64,000 nt of DNA from Bettongia penicillata ogilbyi (lineage: Eukaryota; Chordata; Mammalia; Diprotodontia; Potoroidae), in NCBI GenBank assembly GCA_023548195.1, contig JAJHZJ010000014.1, positions 13,306,718 to 13,370,717 of the forward strand, given 5' to 3'. Under the pieces are notes generated by a model. It saw only the letters and a program-made list of their open reading frames with translations, was not told the DNA's origin and did no database searches. Shown piece by piece: positions 1-15,160 of the stretch; position 1 is the first letter of the stretch; each line of letters begins with the position of its first letter. A program made the position numbers and the translations under genes.

Positions 1-369
1 CAGTTAGAGTAAAAGAACTTAAGAGTAAAAGTCCAAAGAACTTAGTACTTGATATGATATCAGGAAAAAGAGTGCTCTGATATGGTTAACAGATTTTCCC
101 AATCATGAAAATGGTACTCAAACATCTTATTGGAAATGTATGTATATATGTATGTATTTATGTGTGTTTAATGTACAAGTTTCTCCAAAAAAATTATCTG
201 AATTCAATTATAAGGAGCTTGTTTTACCAACAGAAATCCAGAAACAAAAGAGTAAAGCATTTTTACCTTTTCATATCTGTGTAGCTCCTAATTTCCCTCT
301 GAAATACATGTACAATGGTGTGCAAATGACTCAGGACAAATAATTATTCTGATATGAATTCATCAGAAA

Positions 370-485
370 GTGAGCTCCCTGAGAGCAGGGATCTTCTTTT
401 GTCATACGTTGTACTCTTAAAGATCTAAGATCTAAATAGCACAGTGCCTGAAACACAAGAGGCTAATAAAATGTTTATTAACTGA
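370..485 (+). repeat. L2 LINE 3' end
   Basis: The sequence carries the typical L2 terminal wording: gagctccctgagagcagg, then a block ending in agcacagtgcctg and aataaaatgtttattaactg. It is short, old and intronic. Confidence 0.7.
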
Positions 486-2180
<1,695 letters not shown>

Positions 2181-2188
2181 CTATTAAT

Positions 2189-2650
2189 TTTCAATTCAGT
2201 AAACATTTATTAAGCAATAACTATGTGGTAGCTATTGTGTTAAGTGCTTGGGATACAAGACGAGGCAAAAGATACTCCCTGCCCTCAAGCAGCTAATCAG
2301 GGTGACTAAATACACAGATACTCACACTCACACACACAAACACACACACAGAGCAAGCTATATACAGGAGAAAATAGAAATAATTAATAGAGGGAAGGCA
2401 ACGGAATTAATAAGGGTTGGGAAAAGCTTTCTGTAGGAGGTAGGATTTTGGTTGGTATTTAAAAGAAAGCCAGAGAGATCATTAGTTAAAGTGGAGTAGT
2501 TAGAGCATTCTAAACATGAGGGACAACCAGAGACAATGCCCACAGTTGAGAAATGGAGTATCTTGTTTGTGAACTATCAAGCAGGCCAGTGGATGACTGT
2601 ATCTGAGAATATGATTATCAGTATTAGTGTGAAAATAAGATGACCAGTGG
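2189..2650 (-). repeat. L2-type LINE 3' region, antisense
   Basis: It begins with the reverse complement of an L2 tail (aaacatttattaagc, then gtgttaagtgcttgggatac) and continues through the usual antisense L2 3' sequence (ctgccctcaagcagctaatc, gggttgggaaaagctttctg). A short (CA)n lies at about 2320-2350. Confidence 0.75.
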
Positions 2651-2959
2651 AAATTTTGAATAGCAGCTGTTTGAGGGCAAGGATGAGAGATATTTTCCCA
2701 AGTATAACTTCAATAGGAGTCTATAGTTTTCCTTTACTTAGTGCTTACTTTTCAACAAACCAATCAACAAGCACTTTTCTGGTCTTCTCCATGCCCCAGG
2801 ACTCCCTTCAGGAATAGCATTTCAGCCCTTGAACTCTCACTCTCCCCTTCTGACTGGAGGGTGCAGAAGTCCTTTCAGGACCTCCCTCCTCTGAAGGAGG
2901 ACACTGAGGCCAGTTTTGTTTTCATTTGTTAGCCAGCTGCACTACTCCTCTGGACTTCT

Positions 2960-4400
2960 CCCTGATGCACCTCTGACAGGAACTATCCTTTCTTAACCCC
3001 TAATATTCCCACCCTCCCCTGAGGGCTTGCTTTTCTTTCCAACTGTAGCACTTAGGACAGTGCCTGGCATATAACAGTTGCTTAACAAATGTTTATTATT
3101 TTGCCTATTATGTCTTTGACATTGTATTAGGTGCTAGGAATACAAAGACAAAAAATCAAATAATTCCAGTTCTCAGTCTCCTGGGGGAGAGATCATCTAC
3201 ATATATAAATATATACTGAATAAACACAAAATAAATACCAGACAATTAGGGAGAAAGGTCACTAGTAGTAGAGGGGAGGCTAAGAAACATTTAATTTAGA
3301 AAAAAGTGGTGCTTGAGCAGAGTAATGAAGGAAGAGAATGATTCCATATAGATGATGAAGCAAAAAGAAAATACATTTCTTGCGTGGAGATAACTGGTTG
3401 AAAGGTACACAGGTGGAAGATGAAATGCTATGTATAAAGGGCAGAAAGAGGTCAGCTGGGCTAGACCGTGGAGTGCAGACAGGGGAGTAATGTGATATAT
3501 GACTGGAAGTGTAGGGGACAGGTTGTGAAGAAACTTTAAAAGCCAAAAAGGAATTTATGTTTGATCCTAGAAGCATTAAACTGCAATACAATGAGTAAGT
3601 GAATGACATCATCATATCTGCATCTAAGGAAAATCATATCTGCATCTAGAAATATCTTAGGTAGAAACAGACTTGAGGCAAGAATGCCAATTAAGAGGCT
3701 ATTTTAATGACCTAGTTGAGATGTGAAAATGGCTTAAACTGAGATAATGACTGACTGAGTACAGAGAAGGGAAAGAGCAAAATAGGGCAACTAGTTAGAT
3801 ATTCAAGGTGAGGGAGAGTGACAAGTCAAGGGTAACATTGAGGTTATAAACACAGAAGACTGAAATAATTAATGGTGATGCCTTAGAAAGAAATAGAGAA
3901 GTGTGCTAGAAGGGTATATTGGGGGAAAAGATGAGTTTTATTCAGTATATGCTAAATTTGAGATAGCTACAGGATATCCTATTTGAAATGTCCAGTTGGT
4001 GATATGTGACTAGACTCATGAGAAAGAATACAGCTAGAAATATAAATCTAGGAGTCATATGCAAAGAAATGATAACAAAAGCCCTGACAGCTAATGAAAT
4101 CACCAATAGAAAGGTGTAGAGAGAGGAAAAAAAGGCCATAAAGGAGACTGAGAAGGAGCAATTAGGTAAGTAGGAAGAAAAACAGGAAGTATAAGTGTCA
4201 TGAATATCTAGAAAGAAACAAAATAGGATAAAGAAGGAGAAAGGGTTCAACAGGGCCAAATGAAGCAAAGAGATCATGAAGGATCATGACAGAGGAAACA
4301 CCCTAAGATTTGGCAATTAAGGTTACTTTGGAGAAAGAAGTTTCAGTGACTATAGTTTTAAAGCATTACTAAGGGGATTTGGAGGAGATGTTATCAAAGG
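2960..4400. repeat. Two L2-type LINE pieces in opposite orientation
   Basis: About 2960-3100 reads as an L2 3' end on the plus strand (acagtgcctggcatataaca, then aacaaatgtttatta). From about 3100 to 4400 the sequence is antisense L2: tail, 3' UTR and a decayed reverse-transcriptase region. The 111-codon minus-strand ORFs at 3280-3615 and 3942-4277 are remnants of this LINE. Plus-strand PACS2 antisense shadows do not extend here. Confidence 0.7.
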
Positions 4401-4629
4401 TAGGATTTTGTGATCCTATTCGAATGATCAACTAGAATTTGTGAGAAAAGATGTGATGCTGAAGAGAAATATAGAAAAATAAGATGAAAGTCTAGAGGAA
4501 GAACACTTTATGTACGCAAGGGTTTATAAAAGCAATGTCTTTAATATTTCCTATTGATTTGCATTTTTACCTATGTATAACATTCCTATCATTTGCTGCA
4601 TCAGTGCTTAATATGGAAAAACTTCTTAC

Positions 4630-4740
4630 CAGCAGTATGTGTTTCAAGTTTAGAGAACAAATCTCTCCAAGCCAAATCCTGGAAGAAGTTGTTATATCGA
4701 TGATCAACAGAACCAAGATATTTGGCCACTGGATGAGAAC
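4630..4740 (-). CDS. PACS2: PACS2 exon L, C-terminal PACS domain
   Basis: A 111-nt exon that completes the Gly codon and encodes [20 protein letters not shown] then [16 protein letters not shown], plus the first base of Val. GSHPVAxYLGSVDxRY is a signature shared by PACS-1 and PACS-2; [13 protein letters not shown] favours PACS-2. The acceptor is TTTTTTGCTCTAG and the donor GTAAGAAG. It is embedded between antisense L2-type LINE relics. A 69-codon ORF on the plus strand here is its antisense shadow. Confidence 0.96.
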
Positions 4741-5219
4741 CTAGAGCAAAAAATATGAACTAAGAGTCACTTAATGAATATAAATACAACAGCAAAACAA
4801 AATACAACAACAAAATATAACAGTATTTGTAAAGAAAGAGAGATTAAATGGCTATTTTCCTAGCACATCTAACACTGTGACTATTCAGGTTAGTTTGTTA
4901 TTCTTGTGGTCAATTTGTTCATCTCCAATTAGTCTTTTGGAAGATACTCTTTCCTATACAATTTATAATTCTCAGAGCTCATTAAAAAAATGATAGGCAC
5001 CAAGGTATTACTTCTTTCAGTAGGTTGACGCACTTGATATTTGTTTTTGGAGTTGTAAGAGAAAATGTGAGATAAGTCAGATTTTACAAGTGTCATTTGA
5101 AAAGTAAACAAGTTAAGTCTTTATCACAACAATATTTCCACTCAAATCACAAACAAAGGTGTTAATACCATTCTTAGCATAGGAAAAAAGTGAAAATCAA
5201 AGCTGCTACCCTGTACTCA

Positions 5220-7550
5220 TCAACAAGTATTTATTAGTTTACTAGGTTCTCTATTTGCGCTTTACTGTGTGACAGGCTATGTTAATTACTAGGAACACAA
5301 GGAAAGAGTAAAAACAGTCTCTGTCTTCAAGGAACTACACTTAATGGGGGAGACACTAGGTACATAATAGGTACATGAAAGCATATAACATATGAGGGTA
5401 TACGACATTATATACATAAGTACATATAAGTATATAATACCTGACAGTATATTAAAGGTGATTTAGAGGGGAAGGAATTAGAAGTCAGAGGAACTGGGAC
5501 AGGTCTCTTACAGAACATGGCACTGAAGTTGAGTATTAAAGCAAACCAGGTATTCTGGGATACAGGTGTCAAACTGTGCCAACAATATAATCTGCAAAAT
5601 TCGAGAGCCACTGGAACCAAATGTTCAACCAAAGAATTAAAAATACAACATGATATAGACGACATTAACTTGTTGTTTTTAAGTCAAAATACGGGCTGCA
5701 GGGATCTGTTTCTATCTGAGTTTGATACCACTATTTATTCAAAGAGATCAGGGGAGGGAGAGTATTTCAGGCAGGAGGGACAGCTGGTACAAATGCATGG
5801 ACACAGGAGATGGAACATCATGTTCTAGGAATAGTAAGTATATCAGTATGGTTGAATATGAAGTAGAGTGTATAGAGGGGAGTAATGTGTAAGAATATTA
5901 AAAGGATGGGAAGGGGCTGGGTTGCAAAGAACAGAAGTGTAAGAAATTACTAAGGGAACAAGTTTTTTGGTTTTTTTTTATTTGATCCTAGAGATAACAG
6001 CAAGTTACTGGAGTTTAGTAGAGTAAGGGGGTGACATGATCAGTCCTATGCTTTTGGAAAATCACTGTCAGCTGTGTGGAGGATAGACTGGAATGCTGAG
6101 AGATTTAGGCAGGGAGTTAAGAGAAGAAGGTGGTTAACAGTGGCAAATGCTGCAAAGATGTCAAGGAAAAATAGGAAAAGGTCTGTCAATAAAATGATCA
6201 TTAAAAACTTCGAATAAAGTAATTTCATTTGAATAATGAGAAGAAAACATTTTTCACAGGATTTAGAAGAGAGTAGAAGCACTGGATGTAGATGCTTTAA
6301 TCAAGTTTAGTTGAGAAGGGGAGGAGAGGTATAGGATTATGACTGATGGAGATGGCAGGATCGAGTGAGGCTTTTTTTCCCTTTTCTTTTTAAAGAACGA
6401 AGTAACTTGGGTATGATTAAAGGCAACAGGGAAGGAGCTAGCATATAGGTACAGATTGAAGATTAGAAAAAGAGAGGGGAAAATAATGGAAGGTGATTAG
6501 TTAGAGAAGATGAGATCAAGAGCACATATTGTCCTTCATTTGAGGACTAATGACATTTTGCAATGATGGTTTGACTTATGTGTGAAGTGGATTAAAGTGA
6601 TGCAGAAATGCACAAAGTCATCAGTCTCACTCTCTCTTTTAGAGTCACTGAAGCCTAGTGGCAAGACAAAAGTCAGAACAACCAGCCATGGCCTAGGATG
6701 TGACAGATAACTTTGGCATCTTTGATGTATCTACTGAGACCATTTTACTGGAGTATGGTTACTGCACATGCGAATAGCTTCTTAGAGTTAAGAGCTGGGT
6801 GAAAGGTAGACATCAAAGATGGATGAACAACCCAGAAAATGGTTTGGCAAGCTCTCACACCAGAGGCGCCAGTCCTCCCTGAATACCCTACATGCTCCTG
6901 TGGCAAGTAGAAAAGCCACTTCTTAATGGAAGAAGAGATAGGAATTAAATTCAAGAGATGTGAGACAAGGAGGAGAGGAAAAGAAGCTTTGCGGTAATAA
7001 AGTCAATTTTGAGGGTAAATTATGAGGCCAGGACCTCTGTAAAGAGATTTGGGAGGAGGGGTAAAGAAAGGCTCAAGGAGACAAAAGATGGAATAGGTGC
7101 TACAGCAAATGGATCAGGGATATGATATGGGGAGAGTAGCAGGATATATGGATATGCATAAGGACTCAGCTGAAATTAGAGAGAATACATTTGTCTGGAG
7201 ATACAGTCAGCTAACTGTCATGATTTCCTTTAGTTGTATTCAGCAATATATGATAAGTAATGGAATTTGGCAAGGTATAACTAGTATGAATAAGGGGACA
7301 AGAGATTTGGGAGTTGAAGAAAGTATAGAAGTGAGATGATTCACAGAGGAGTCAAGAAAGGGAAGGGAGGAGGTATCCTGAGCAATGATAATGGCCTGGG
7401 AAAACTACTGAGGGATGGAAAGATTGGAAATGATGGTAAGAATAAAGAGTAGGTTTAGGAAGAACAAGTCCTAGGGACAAATGAAAAGATAAAATATGAC
7501 TGAATAAAGGAATTTTGGAATTCTAGAACTGGAAGAGGAACACTTGATGG
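5220..7550 (-). repeat. Long L2-type LINE relic, antisense
   Basis: It starts with an inverted L2 tail (aagtatttattagtttacta, gacaggctatgttaattact) and runs through the 3' UTR and a decayed reverse-transcriptase region (agcaagttactggagtttag, cagtggcaaatgctgcaaag). The ORFs inside are broken. Confidence 0.75.
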
Positions 7551-7559
7551 CATGGCTTT

Positions 7560-7908
7560 TTTTTTGTGACTGACTCAGTTTTTAGAAACATTAGACTTAT
7601 CTTAGAAATCATACCTTTCTTTATCAAAGAAACTTGTTGCAAACATTTTTCCCCACTCACCTGCATCTCTTCCAATTTTCTCTATTAGTTTTGTTTATAG
7701 AAAATCCTTTTATGTGTATGTGATTGAAGCTGTCTATTTTATCTCCTGTGATCTTCTCTATCTTTCTGGTTATAAACTCTTCTCCTATCCGTAGAAATGA
7801 CAAGTCGTTTCTTCCTAGATGCACTAATTTGTCTATGATGTCATTCTTTATGTCTAAATCATGCATCCATTTGGAGCGTGTATATAGCATAAGAAGAGTT
7901 TTCAAGAA
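7560..7908 (-). repeat. Marsupial L1 ORF2 C-terminal fragment, antisense
   Basis: The minus strand encodes WMHDLDIKNDIIDKLVHLG, then LRIGEEFITRKIEKITGDKI. The same part of ORF2 recurs in decayed form near 63310-63400 (LRIREEFMTK), and identifies this as L1. It separates two antisense L2 copies. Confidence 0.75.
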
Positions 7909-9430
7909 GTAGGGGAAGACAGTCAGAGAAAACACTTCTAAGTGTTTGAAGATGTGCTAAATGTTGGAAGATATGAATGTCATGACTGAGAAAAAGCAAG
8001 GAGGTCAGTGACTGTACTGCAGTTTGTGGAGGGGAATGACATTTAAGAAGACTGGAAAGGTAAGAAGATGCAACATTATGGCTTTAAAAGCCAAATGTAT
8101 GATTTTATATTGATCCTGGAGTTAACAGTTAACCACTGGAGTTTAGTGAACAATATGATGTGGTTGGACCAGCAAACTGTAAGATCAATTTGTGAACTGA
8201 CTGGAGAATGATTTGGAGTGGAGATTGGCCAGTTTTTCTAATGGTTCAGACATGAAGGGATGAAGGCTTGTATCAGGGTGGCTGCAATGTCAAGGAGAGA
8301 AAAGGAGAATAAATGAAAAATGTTAAGAAGGGAGAAACAAGAGGACTTGACAAGCGACTGCATATGATGAATGAGAGAAAGCAAGAAATCTAAGCTAATA
8401 CCCAGGTTGTAAGCCTGAAAGACAGTTAACTGTAAACTTAGGAAGAGGAGAAGGTTTTAGGGGAAAGAAAATTAGTTCAGCTTTTTACATTTTGAGTTTT
8501 AAATGTCTATGGGACATGGTTTGAGATGTCTAACAGGCAAATGAGGTGTGAGATTGGAGACCTGGAGACAAGTTAGATCTGGATAAATAGATCTTAGAGT
8601 CATTTGCATAGAGATAATTGAATCCATGGGAGCTGATGTAACTACCAAGTGAAATAGTATGGGTGGGAGAGAAGAGAAGAAACCCTTTGGGGAATCCTCA
8701 TGGTTAGATGGTATGATACGTTTGAAGATCTAGCAAAGGAGAAAGGAGTTGGACAGGAGAAGAATTAGGAAAAAAAATAGTGTCATGAAAATGAAGAGAG
8801 AGAAGAGAATGGCATCTAGGAGAAAAACGTGATTTGACAGTATCAAGAGACGTAGAGGTCAAGGAGAATGAGAATGGAGAAAAGGTCATTAGATTTAGCA
8901 ATTAAGAGATCATTGGTAACTTTGGAAAGAAAAGTTTCATTTTAATGACATAAGAAGTCAGACTGTAAAGAGTTAAGAAAAGAAAGAAAAGGAAGTGAAA
9001 GCACTATTGTAGATGGCTTTCTTAAGGAGTTTACCCACAAAAAGGGAGAGATATAGAATACAGCCAGTGGGAATACTGTACAGGAAGGATCAAGCGAGGA
9101 TTTTTTTTTTTGGATGGGGGAAATATGGGCATGTTTGTAGCAAATAGAACAGCCAGTAGACAGGCAGTGGTTGAAGATTAGGGAAATAGTAGGGATGAAA
9201 GAAGTGACAGCCTGCTGAAGGAGACATAAGGGAATGCAATCACTTGCACAAAGAGAGGGCAAGAAGGAGGGCCACTTTTTCATTTTAAAAAGAAATGAAG
9301 GAAAACACAGTGGCAGAAGGCATCTGAGTGATGTGAGATAAGGAACACAGAAGAAGAGAGAGAGTTCTCTGTGACTTATTAACACTGGGAGAGGTCAAAT
9401 AAGAGGATATGGGAGAATGCTAACTATTGG
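7909..9430 (-). repeat. Second L2-type LINE relic, antisense
   Basis: Another copy of the same antisense L2 layout: gactggaaaggtaagaagat, gttaaccactggagtttag, then reverse-transcriptase remnants (agaggtcaaggagaatgaga, aattaagagatcattggtaa). The 147-codon minus-strand ORF at 8942-9385 is a degraded piece of its ORF. Confidence 0.75.
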
Positions 9431-9999
9431 AGGAGTCCAGTAGAATAGAGGTCCACTGATAAAAGCTGGTGATTAGAAAGTTCAAAGTTGACTCTCGTGA
9501 GTTTGGCACAGCCTGCAACTGCTCACTTGGCATGTGCCAGCTCACTTCCTGGCATCCTAGGAAACTGAGGTAGACATGCAGGAGGCGGTGTACTGCCAGC
9601 TAAGAGGCAGGAAATGCTTTGCAGAAGGTCTGACTTGTAGTAGCAAGACTTGTATGGCATTCGCATATGGCAGATCTTCTTCAAGGAAACACAAGCAGAA
9701 GCTTACTAAAGAGAGACTATTGTGTGTCTTGGAGCTGCCTAGTGGCAGTTTTGATCACTGACTGGTTGTGATTACATGTAACTTCCAGTAGCTTAAAAAT
9801 TTCCTAGTGGAACATTTCTGGAACTTAATCCTATCAGAAGATTACTTATATTTTTAAAAAAGTATTTAGAAACTAATCGAATTAACATTTGGAGAATTTA
9901 GGCATTATTAACACTCTGCATTTCAGGATTGGAAGCAGAAAATAATGAGAATATTACTTCTATAAAATCTTACCTATAAGGGTAAGCATATTCTATTTT
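9431..9999. other. PACS2 intron, unassigned
   Basis: A moderately GC-rich patch at about 9490-9770 contains a 61-codon plus-strand ORF without recognisable domains. I cannot assign it to a gene or repeat family. Confidence 0.4.
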
Positions 10000-10220
10000 G
10001 TTGTTTTTTCAGTCATGTCTGACTCCTCATGACCCCATTTGAGGTTTTCTTTACACAGATATTGGAGTGGTTTGCCATTTCCTTCCCCAGTTCATTTTAT
10101 AGATAAGAAAACTGAGGTAAAATGAGTTAAGTGACTTGCCCAGCATCACATAGCTAGTCTGAGGTCAGAATTTAACTCCAGGCCTGATGCTCTATCCACT
10201 CTGCCACCTAGCTTTCCCAC
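10000..10220 (-). repeat. Marsupial tRNA-derived SINE, antisense
   Basis: It carries gtcatgtctgactcctcatg, ggagtggtttgccatttcct, aaaactgaggtaaaatgagt and the terminal atgctctatccactctgcca, the inverted A/B-box end of a very abundant marsupial MIR-related SINE. Confidence 0.88.
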
Positions 10221-10314
10221 AAAAATAAGGACATTCTTGAAAATCCACCCACATTCCTCCTCTCGTATATACAAACACACACAATCCTTACACAAAACCA
10301 GTCTAACTTTTTTA

Positions 10315-10475
10315 CTCAAATCCAATAAACTGATTTATTAAGAACAATTATAAACTGTTAGGCATTAGAGGATATGCACAGACAAATAAGACATGGCCCC
10401 TACCCTCAAGGAGGTTATAGTCTAAGAAGGAAAAAACATATACAAATAATTATAATACAACATGTTAGAGCTACA
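10315..10475 (-). repeat. L2 3' end, antisense
   Basis: Inverted L2 tail with actgatttattaagaac and ccctaccctcaaggaggtta. It lies only about 20 nt below exon K. Confidence 0.65.
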
Positions 10476-10487
10476 TGAGATTTCTTA

Positions 10488-10670
<183 letters not shown>

Positions 10671-10734
10671 TTAAGTGTGTACTATGTTTCACATACTGAG
10701 TTGAAAAGAATAAGTACTTTTTAGGCGTTTTACC

Positions 10735-12010
10735 AAATATGCTTGTTATTTTTAAACATAATTAATTTTAAATTATTAATGAAAATTCATCTCTTTCCTT
10801 TCTACCTCCTTTTCCACATAGAAAAAGAAAGAAAACAAAACCCTTGCAACAAAAATGCAGTCAAGCAAGACAAATTCCTATCATTGGTCACACAAAAAAC
10901 AAAACAAAACATTTGTCTCAATCAACACTGAATCTACCACCTCTCTTTGTGAGGTGAGTAGCATATTAATCATGAGTCCTCTAGCATCATGGTTGATCAC
11001 TGCACTGATCAGAGTTTATCGAAGTCTTTCAAATTTGTTTTCTTTGCATTTCTATTGTTAGTGTCTAAATTATACTTCTGGGTCCGCACACTTCACTTAG
11101 AATCATTAAATAATACAAATCTTACTAGGTTTCTCTAAAACTATACCCTTCCGTTTCTATTTCTTTTGCACCACAAAAAGAGCTGCAAATTTTCCCTGCT
11201 TTTACTTACTTCTCTTTTAATTTTGGCAGCACTGATTTTGTTTGAACAAAAACTTTTTAACTGCATGTAACCAAAACTGTCCATTTTAGCTGCTCTGATA
11301 TTCTCTATGTTTCAGGTTGTGAACCCTTATGATTATACAGTATGATTATACAGTTCTGAAAGGATAAATCCATAATTTCCTCACATTAGAAAGTAAACAG
11401 TTTCTCCTTGTTTTGTCCATTATGGATTACTCATTCATATTTAGCTTCTATACCAGGAATGATTAGAAATCCTTGATTTCATTAGAAGTCTATTTCCCAC
11501 CATGTAGGACTATGTACTCAGTTTTTCTCAGTAAGTTATTCTTGATGATACATTTTTATCTTTTGCATTCTGGCACATTGTATTCCAAGATCTTCTCTCT
11601 TTAGCCATTTCCTCTAAGGTAGTGACTGCTAAATCACAAATGATCCTGATTATGGTTTTTTAATACTTTTAAGTTTTTCAGGCTCTGGATTTGGGCTATA
11701 ATGTTCCTGGAAGTTTTTATTTTGGGATTTCTTATTGGCAGTGAATGGTGAATCCTTTCTAGTTCTATTTTGCCCTCTGGTTTAAAAGATCAGGGCAGTT
11801 TATGCTTATGATTTCTTGAAATGTAATGTAATGTAGTATTTAGGCTCCATTATTTTATCAAAGCTTTTGGTTATTCTAATGATTCTTAGATTACCTTTCC
11901 TTGATCTGTTTGCCAGGTTACTTGCTTTTGACATAAGATAGATACATCACACTCTATAGAAATTTTTCAGTCTTTGGACTTTGTTTTAACATTTCTTGCT
12001 GTTTTAGTGT
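10735..12010 (-). repeat. Marsupial L1 fragments, antisense
   Basis: Degenerate antisense L1: 3' region (aaaaagagctgcaaattttc), an ORF2 piece around 11220-11500, and an ORF1 C-terminal piece at 11640-11930 (gggctataatgttcctggaa). Includes a 13-bp tandem duplication at about 11328-11353. Confidence 0.65.
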
Positions 12011-12019
12011 ACAGCCAAG

Positions 12020-14480
12020 ACTGTGGATTAGGGGTAGCCACCTAGCTAAACTCTCCCAAGGTTCCCCTCCAAACAAATTTAAAATAATACCTTAAATCAA
12101 GTTTTGGAGTGGCAGAGCCAAGAAAATGTTTTCCAGACTGAGAAAATTTAAAAGGTCAGTAAGATAATTTGTGAAGGCCTGTCTGGAGCCCACATATGAG
12201 GTAGTGGCAACAGTGGTTGCAGCAGCAACAGCACCTTCAGCAACTCTTAGCCCGGGGAAGGTAAGGAGGGGTCAGACAACTGGTCAGCAGAAGGTTACAG
12301 GGGACCTTTAGCTGGCACTTGGTTCAGTTAGAGTTGATTGGCAACTCAACTACCAATGTGTAGTTCTGGGTTGTAGGTGCAGCCTGGAGAGAAGCCCGGT
12401 GGTCTATCACAAGGGAGCAGGGGCCTGATCAGAGCTCCAAAGGAAAGAAAAGCACTATCACTTATGGCTGCAGGGGACCAGAGACCCTTGCTGGGTAAAG
12501 ATCAGAGCACAGAGCAGGAGAGCAGTGGACCATTTCTCTCCCAAGATCACACTACTTTGGAATCACTAAAAATCTGCTGATCCCTGGAACTAGATCTGAA
12601 AACAATAGCATGAAAAAGCCTGAAGCTTGAGAGAGTGCCTTCTCACCCCTAGTTGAGCAGAGACCAACTCTTAAAATTAAGAGTAAAAAAATTAGGGTGG
12701 GAAATGATCAAACAACAAAAAAAAGAATTTGATCATAAAATGCTACTATGGTGGCAGGGCAGCCCAAGACATAAACTTAGAAGACAGTAATATGAAAAAA
12801 GCTACCAAGAAAGCCTCAAAGAAACATGCTAATTGGAACAAACTCCACCAGAATTAATAGAAGAGTTAAAGAAAAAGATAAGAGTGGTACAAGAAAAATT
12901 GGGAAAAGAAATGAAAGGGATGCAAGAAAATTATGAAAAAAAGAATTAGCAGCTTGGAAAAAGAGGCACAAAAATACTAAAGAAAATAATACCTTAAAAA
13001 GCAGAATAGGTCAAATGGAAAAGGAAGTACAAAAATTGACTGAAGAATTCCTTAAAAAGTAGAACTGGGACAAATGAAAAAAGAAGTACAAAATCTTACT
13101 GAAGATAATAATTCCTTAAAATTTAGATTTGGATAAGTGGGCAATTCAGAGGGAAAAACCAGAAACTGAAAGAATTCAGTGATTACCTCCTGATAAAGAT
13201 CCTAAAATGAAAACTCTCAGAATTATTTTACAGCCAAATTCCAGAGCTCCCAGGTCAATATTGAAAAGAGCCAGAAAAAAATAATAGAAATATTGTGAAG
13301 CCACAGTCAGGATCACCAAAGATGGAGCAGCTTCCATGACAAAGATGCAAGGGGTTTAAAATATGATACTTTGCAAGGCAAAGGAGCTATTACAGCCAAC
13401 AATAACCTACCTGGCAAAACTAGGAATCCTTCAGGGAAAAAATTGATATTTAATTAAATTAAGAATTTTGAAGCAACCAGAACCAGAGCTTTATAGCTAT
13501 AAAATTCTGACAAACATAAGACTCAAGAGAAGCATAAAAAGATAAAAATGAAAGAGTAATCATAAGGGACTTAATAAAGTTAGACTGTTTACATTCCTCT
13601 ATGGGAAAATGATAAATATAATTCCTAAAACCTTTACCATTATTAAGGAAGATAAAATATATTTTCATAGAAGGCATGAATATGGGTCAATTAGGTTGGA
13701 ATGATCTCCAAAAAAAATGAAGGGGTAAGAAAGAGGGATGCAATGGGAAAATGTGGAAGGAAGAGGTAGAATGGAGAAAATTTTCTTACACAAAACAAGT
13801 ATGCAAGAAAGAGCTTTTATGATGGAGGGGAAAATGAGATGGTGGTGACAGGCAATGCTTGGACCTCACTCTAATCAGAACTGGTTCAAATAGGGCAGAA
13901 TATATGTATATGTGTGTGTGTGTGTGTATAAATATATATATATATGTATACATATATATACACACACACACTCATGAAAATGTAAATTACCCAATATGGA
14001 AATAGGAAAGGGAGGGGAAAAGAAAAGATTTGATAAAAGGGAGGATGGATTAAGGGAGGCAGTAGTTAGAAGCAAAATAGGCATTTGGAGAGGAATAGGA
14101 TAAAACAAAAGGGGGGCAAAGAGAGAGACAGACAGACAGAGGCAGCAAAAAAATAAGAAAGTGGGATACAGGGAAATACACTGGAATCATAACTGTGAGT
14201 GTGAATGGGATGAGCTCACCCATATGACAGAAGGACAATGAATTAGAAACCAGAATCCACCAATATGTTGTTTATAAAAGATACACTTGAAACAAAAAGA
14301 TGCACAGAGTTAAAATACAGAACTGAAGCAGAATTTAATATGCTTCCATTGAAGTAAAAAAGGCAGGGGTAACAATCATGATCTCAGGAAAAGCAAAAAC
14401 AAAGGAAACTACTATGGAAAGAAAAATATTAACACTACAAGGTACCATTGGCAAAGATATCAAAAAAATTTGTAGCAAAT
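12020..14480 (+). repeat. L1/HAL1-like element, 5' UTR to ORF2 start, decayed
   Basis: Regions in order: a GC-richer leader (12030-12700) starting near gtggcagagccaagaaaatg; ORF1 coiled-coil relics (12850-13140, repeated gaaaataat.ccttaaaaa and caaatggaaaaggaagtaca); an ORF1 C-terminal relic (13200-13560); a purine-rich inter-ORF or 3' UTR region (13700-14220) split by a TG/TA microsatellite; and an ORF2 endonuclease-like start (14240-14450, reading KKAGVTIMISGKAK). Stops break every frame. Confidence 0.7.
13900..13973. repeat. TG/TA/CA microsatellite
   Basis: A run of (TG)n, then (TA)n, then (CA)n in which the flanks are nearly complementary, so it could form a hairpin. It generates several spurious His/Thr/Tyr-rich ORFs. 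Confidence 0.95.
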
Positions 14481-15160
14481 TTCTTCAGTTTATTAAGTGC
14501 TTAGTATATGACAAAACTAAGGCTGAGTTTATAAAGAAAAAGTAAAAACAGTCCTGTTTTCAAGGAGTTTACATCCTTGTGAGGGAAATAACATGTACAT
14601 AAAAAAGAACACACAAGATTTATACAGAATACATGGGTGATAGCCTCAGAGAAATCTGAACCAGAAAAGGTCTCCTGAAGAATATGGTCCTCGAGCTGAG
14701 TTTTGAAAGAAGCCAGGGATTTTAAGAGGTGAAAGTAAGGAAAGAAAGCATTCAGGCAGGGGAGACAAGCGTAAATGTGCCGAGATGGAAGACGGAACAC
14801 TACGGGTGAGGAAAAGTAAGTACATGAGTATGGCTTAAACATACAGAGGGAAGTAGAGGGAAGTAACGTGTAGAAGGAAGTAATGTCTAAAACAGCTGGA
14901 AATATGATAAGAGAGGTCAGGCTGAGAAGAGCTTTTAATGTCAAACGGAAAGGTTTACATTTGATTACAGAGATAATAGGGAGACACTGGCAGGAGTGTT
15001 AGGGAGGATATGATTAGACCTGTGCTTTAAGAAAATCACACTGGCAGGAGTACAGACGATGGACTGGAAGTAGAAAAATCAGCTAGAAGGCTTTTGGAGC
15101 AGTTCGTGTGAGGGGTTATAAGACTGAACTAAGGTGGTGACTACATGAGTGGTTGATCAT
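14480..15160 (-). repeat. L2-type LINE relic, antisense
   Basis: Inverted L2 tail (cagtttattaagtgcttagt) followed by the 3' UTR (ttttcaaggagtttacatcc, cattcaggcagg, ctgtgctttaagaaaatcac). The 147-codon minus-strand ORF at 14501-14944 is part of this relic. Confidence 0.75.

Noticed and set aside
8942..9385. 147-codon minus-strand ORF as a host gene
   Set aside because: It lies in an antisense L2-type LINE and is a degraded part of the LINE protein.
9576..9761. 61-codon plus-strand ORF with several Cys residues
   Set aside because: No domain, splice signal or conserved motif could be recognised; left as unassigned intron.
12377..12580. 67-codon ORF as a small host protein
   Set aside because: It lies in the 5' leader of an L1/HAL1-like element; related ORFs occur in the inverted leader at 37.66-37.98 kb.
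13786..14108. Tyr/Ile/His-rich minus-strand ORFs
   Set aside because: They are translations of the TG/TA/CA microsatellite and the adjacent LINE.
14501..14944. 147-codon minus-strand ORF as a host gene
   Set aside because: It covers the 3' region of another antisense L2-type relic.
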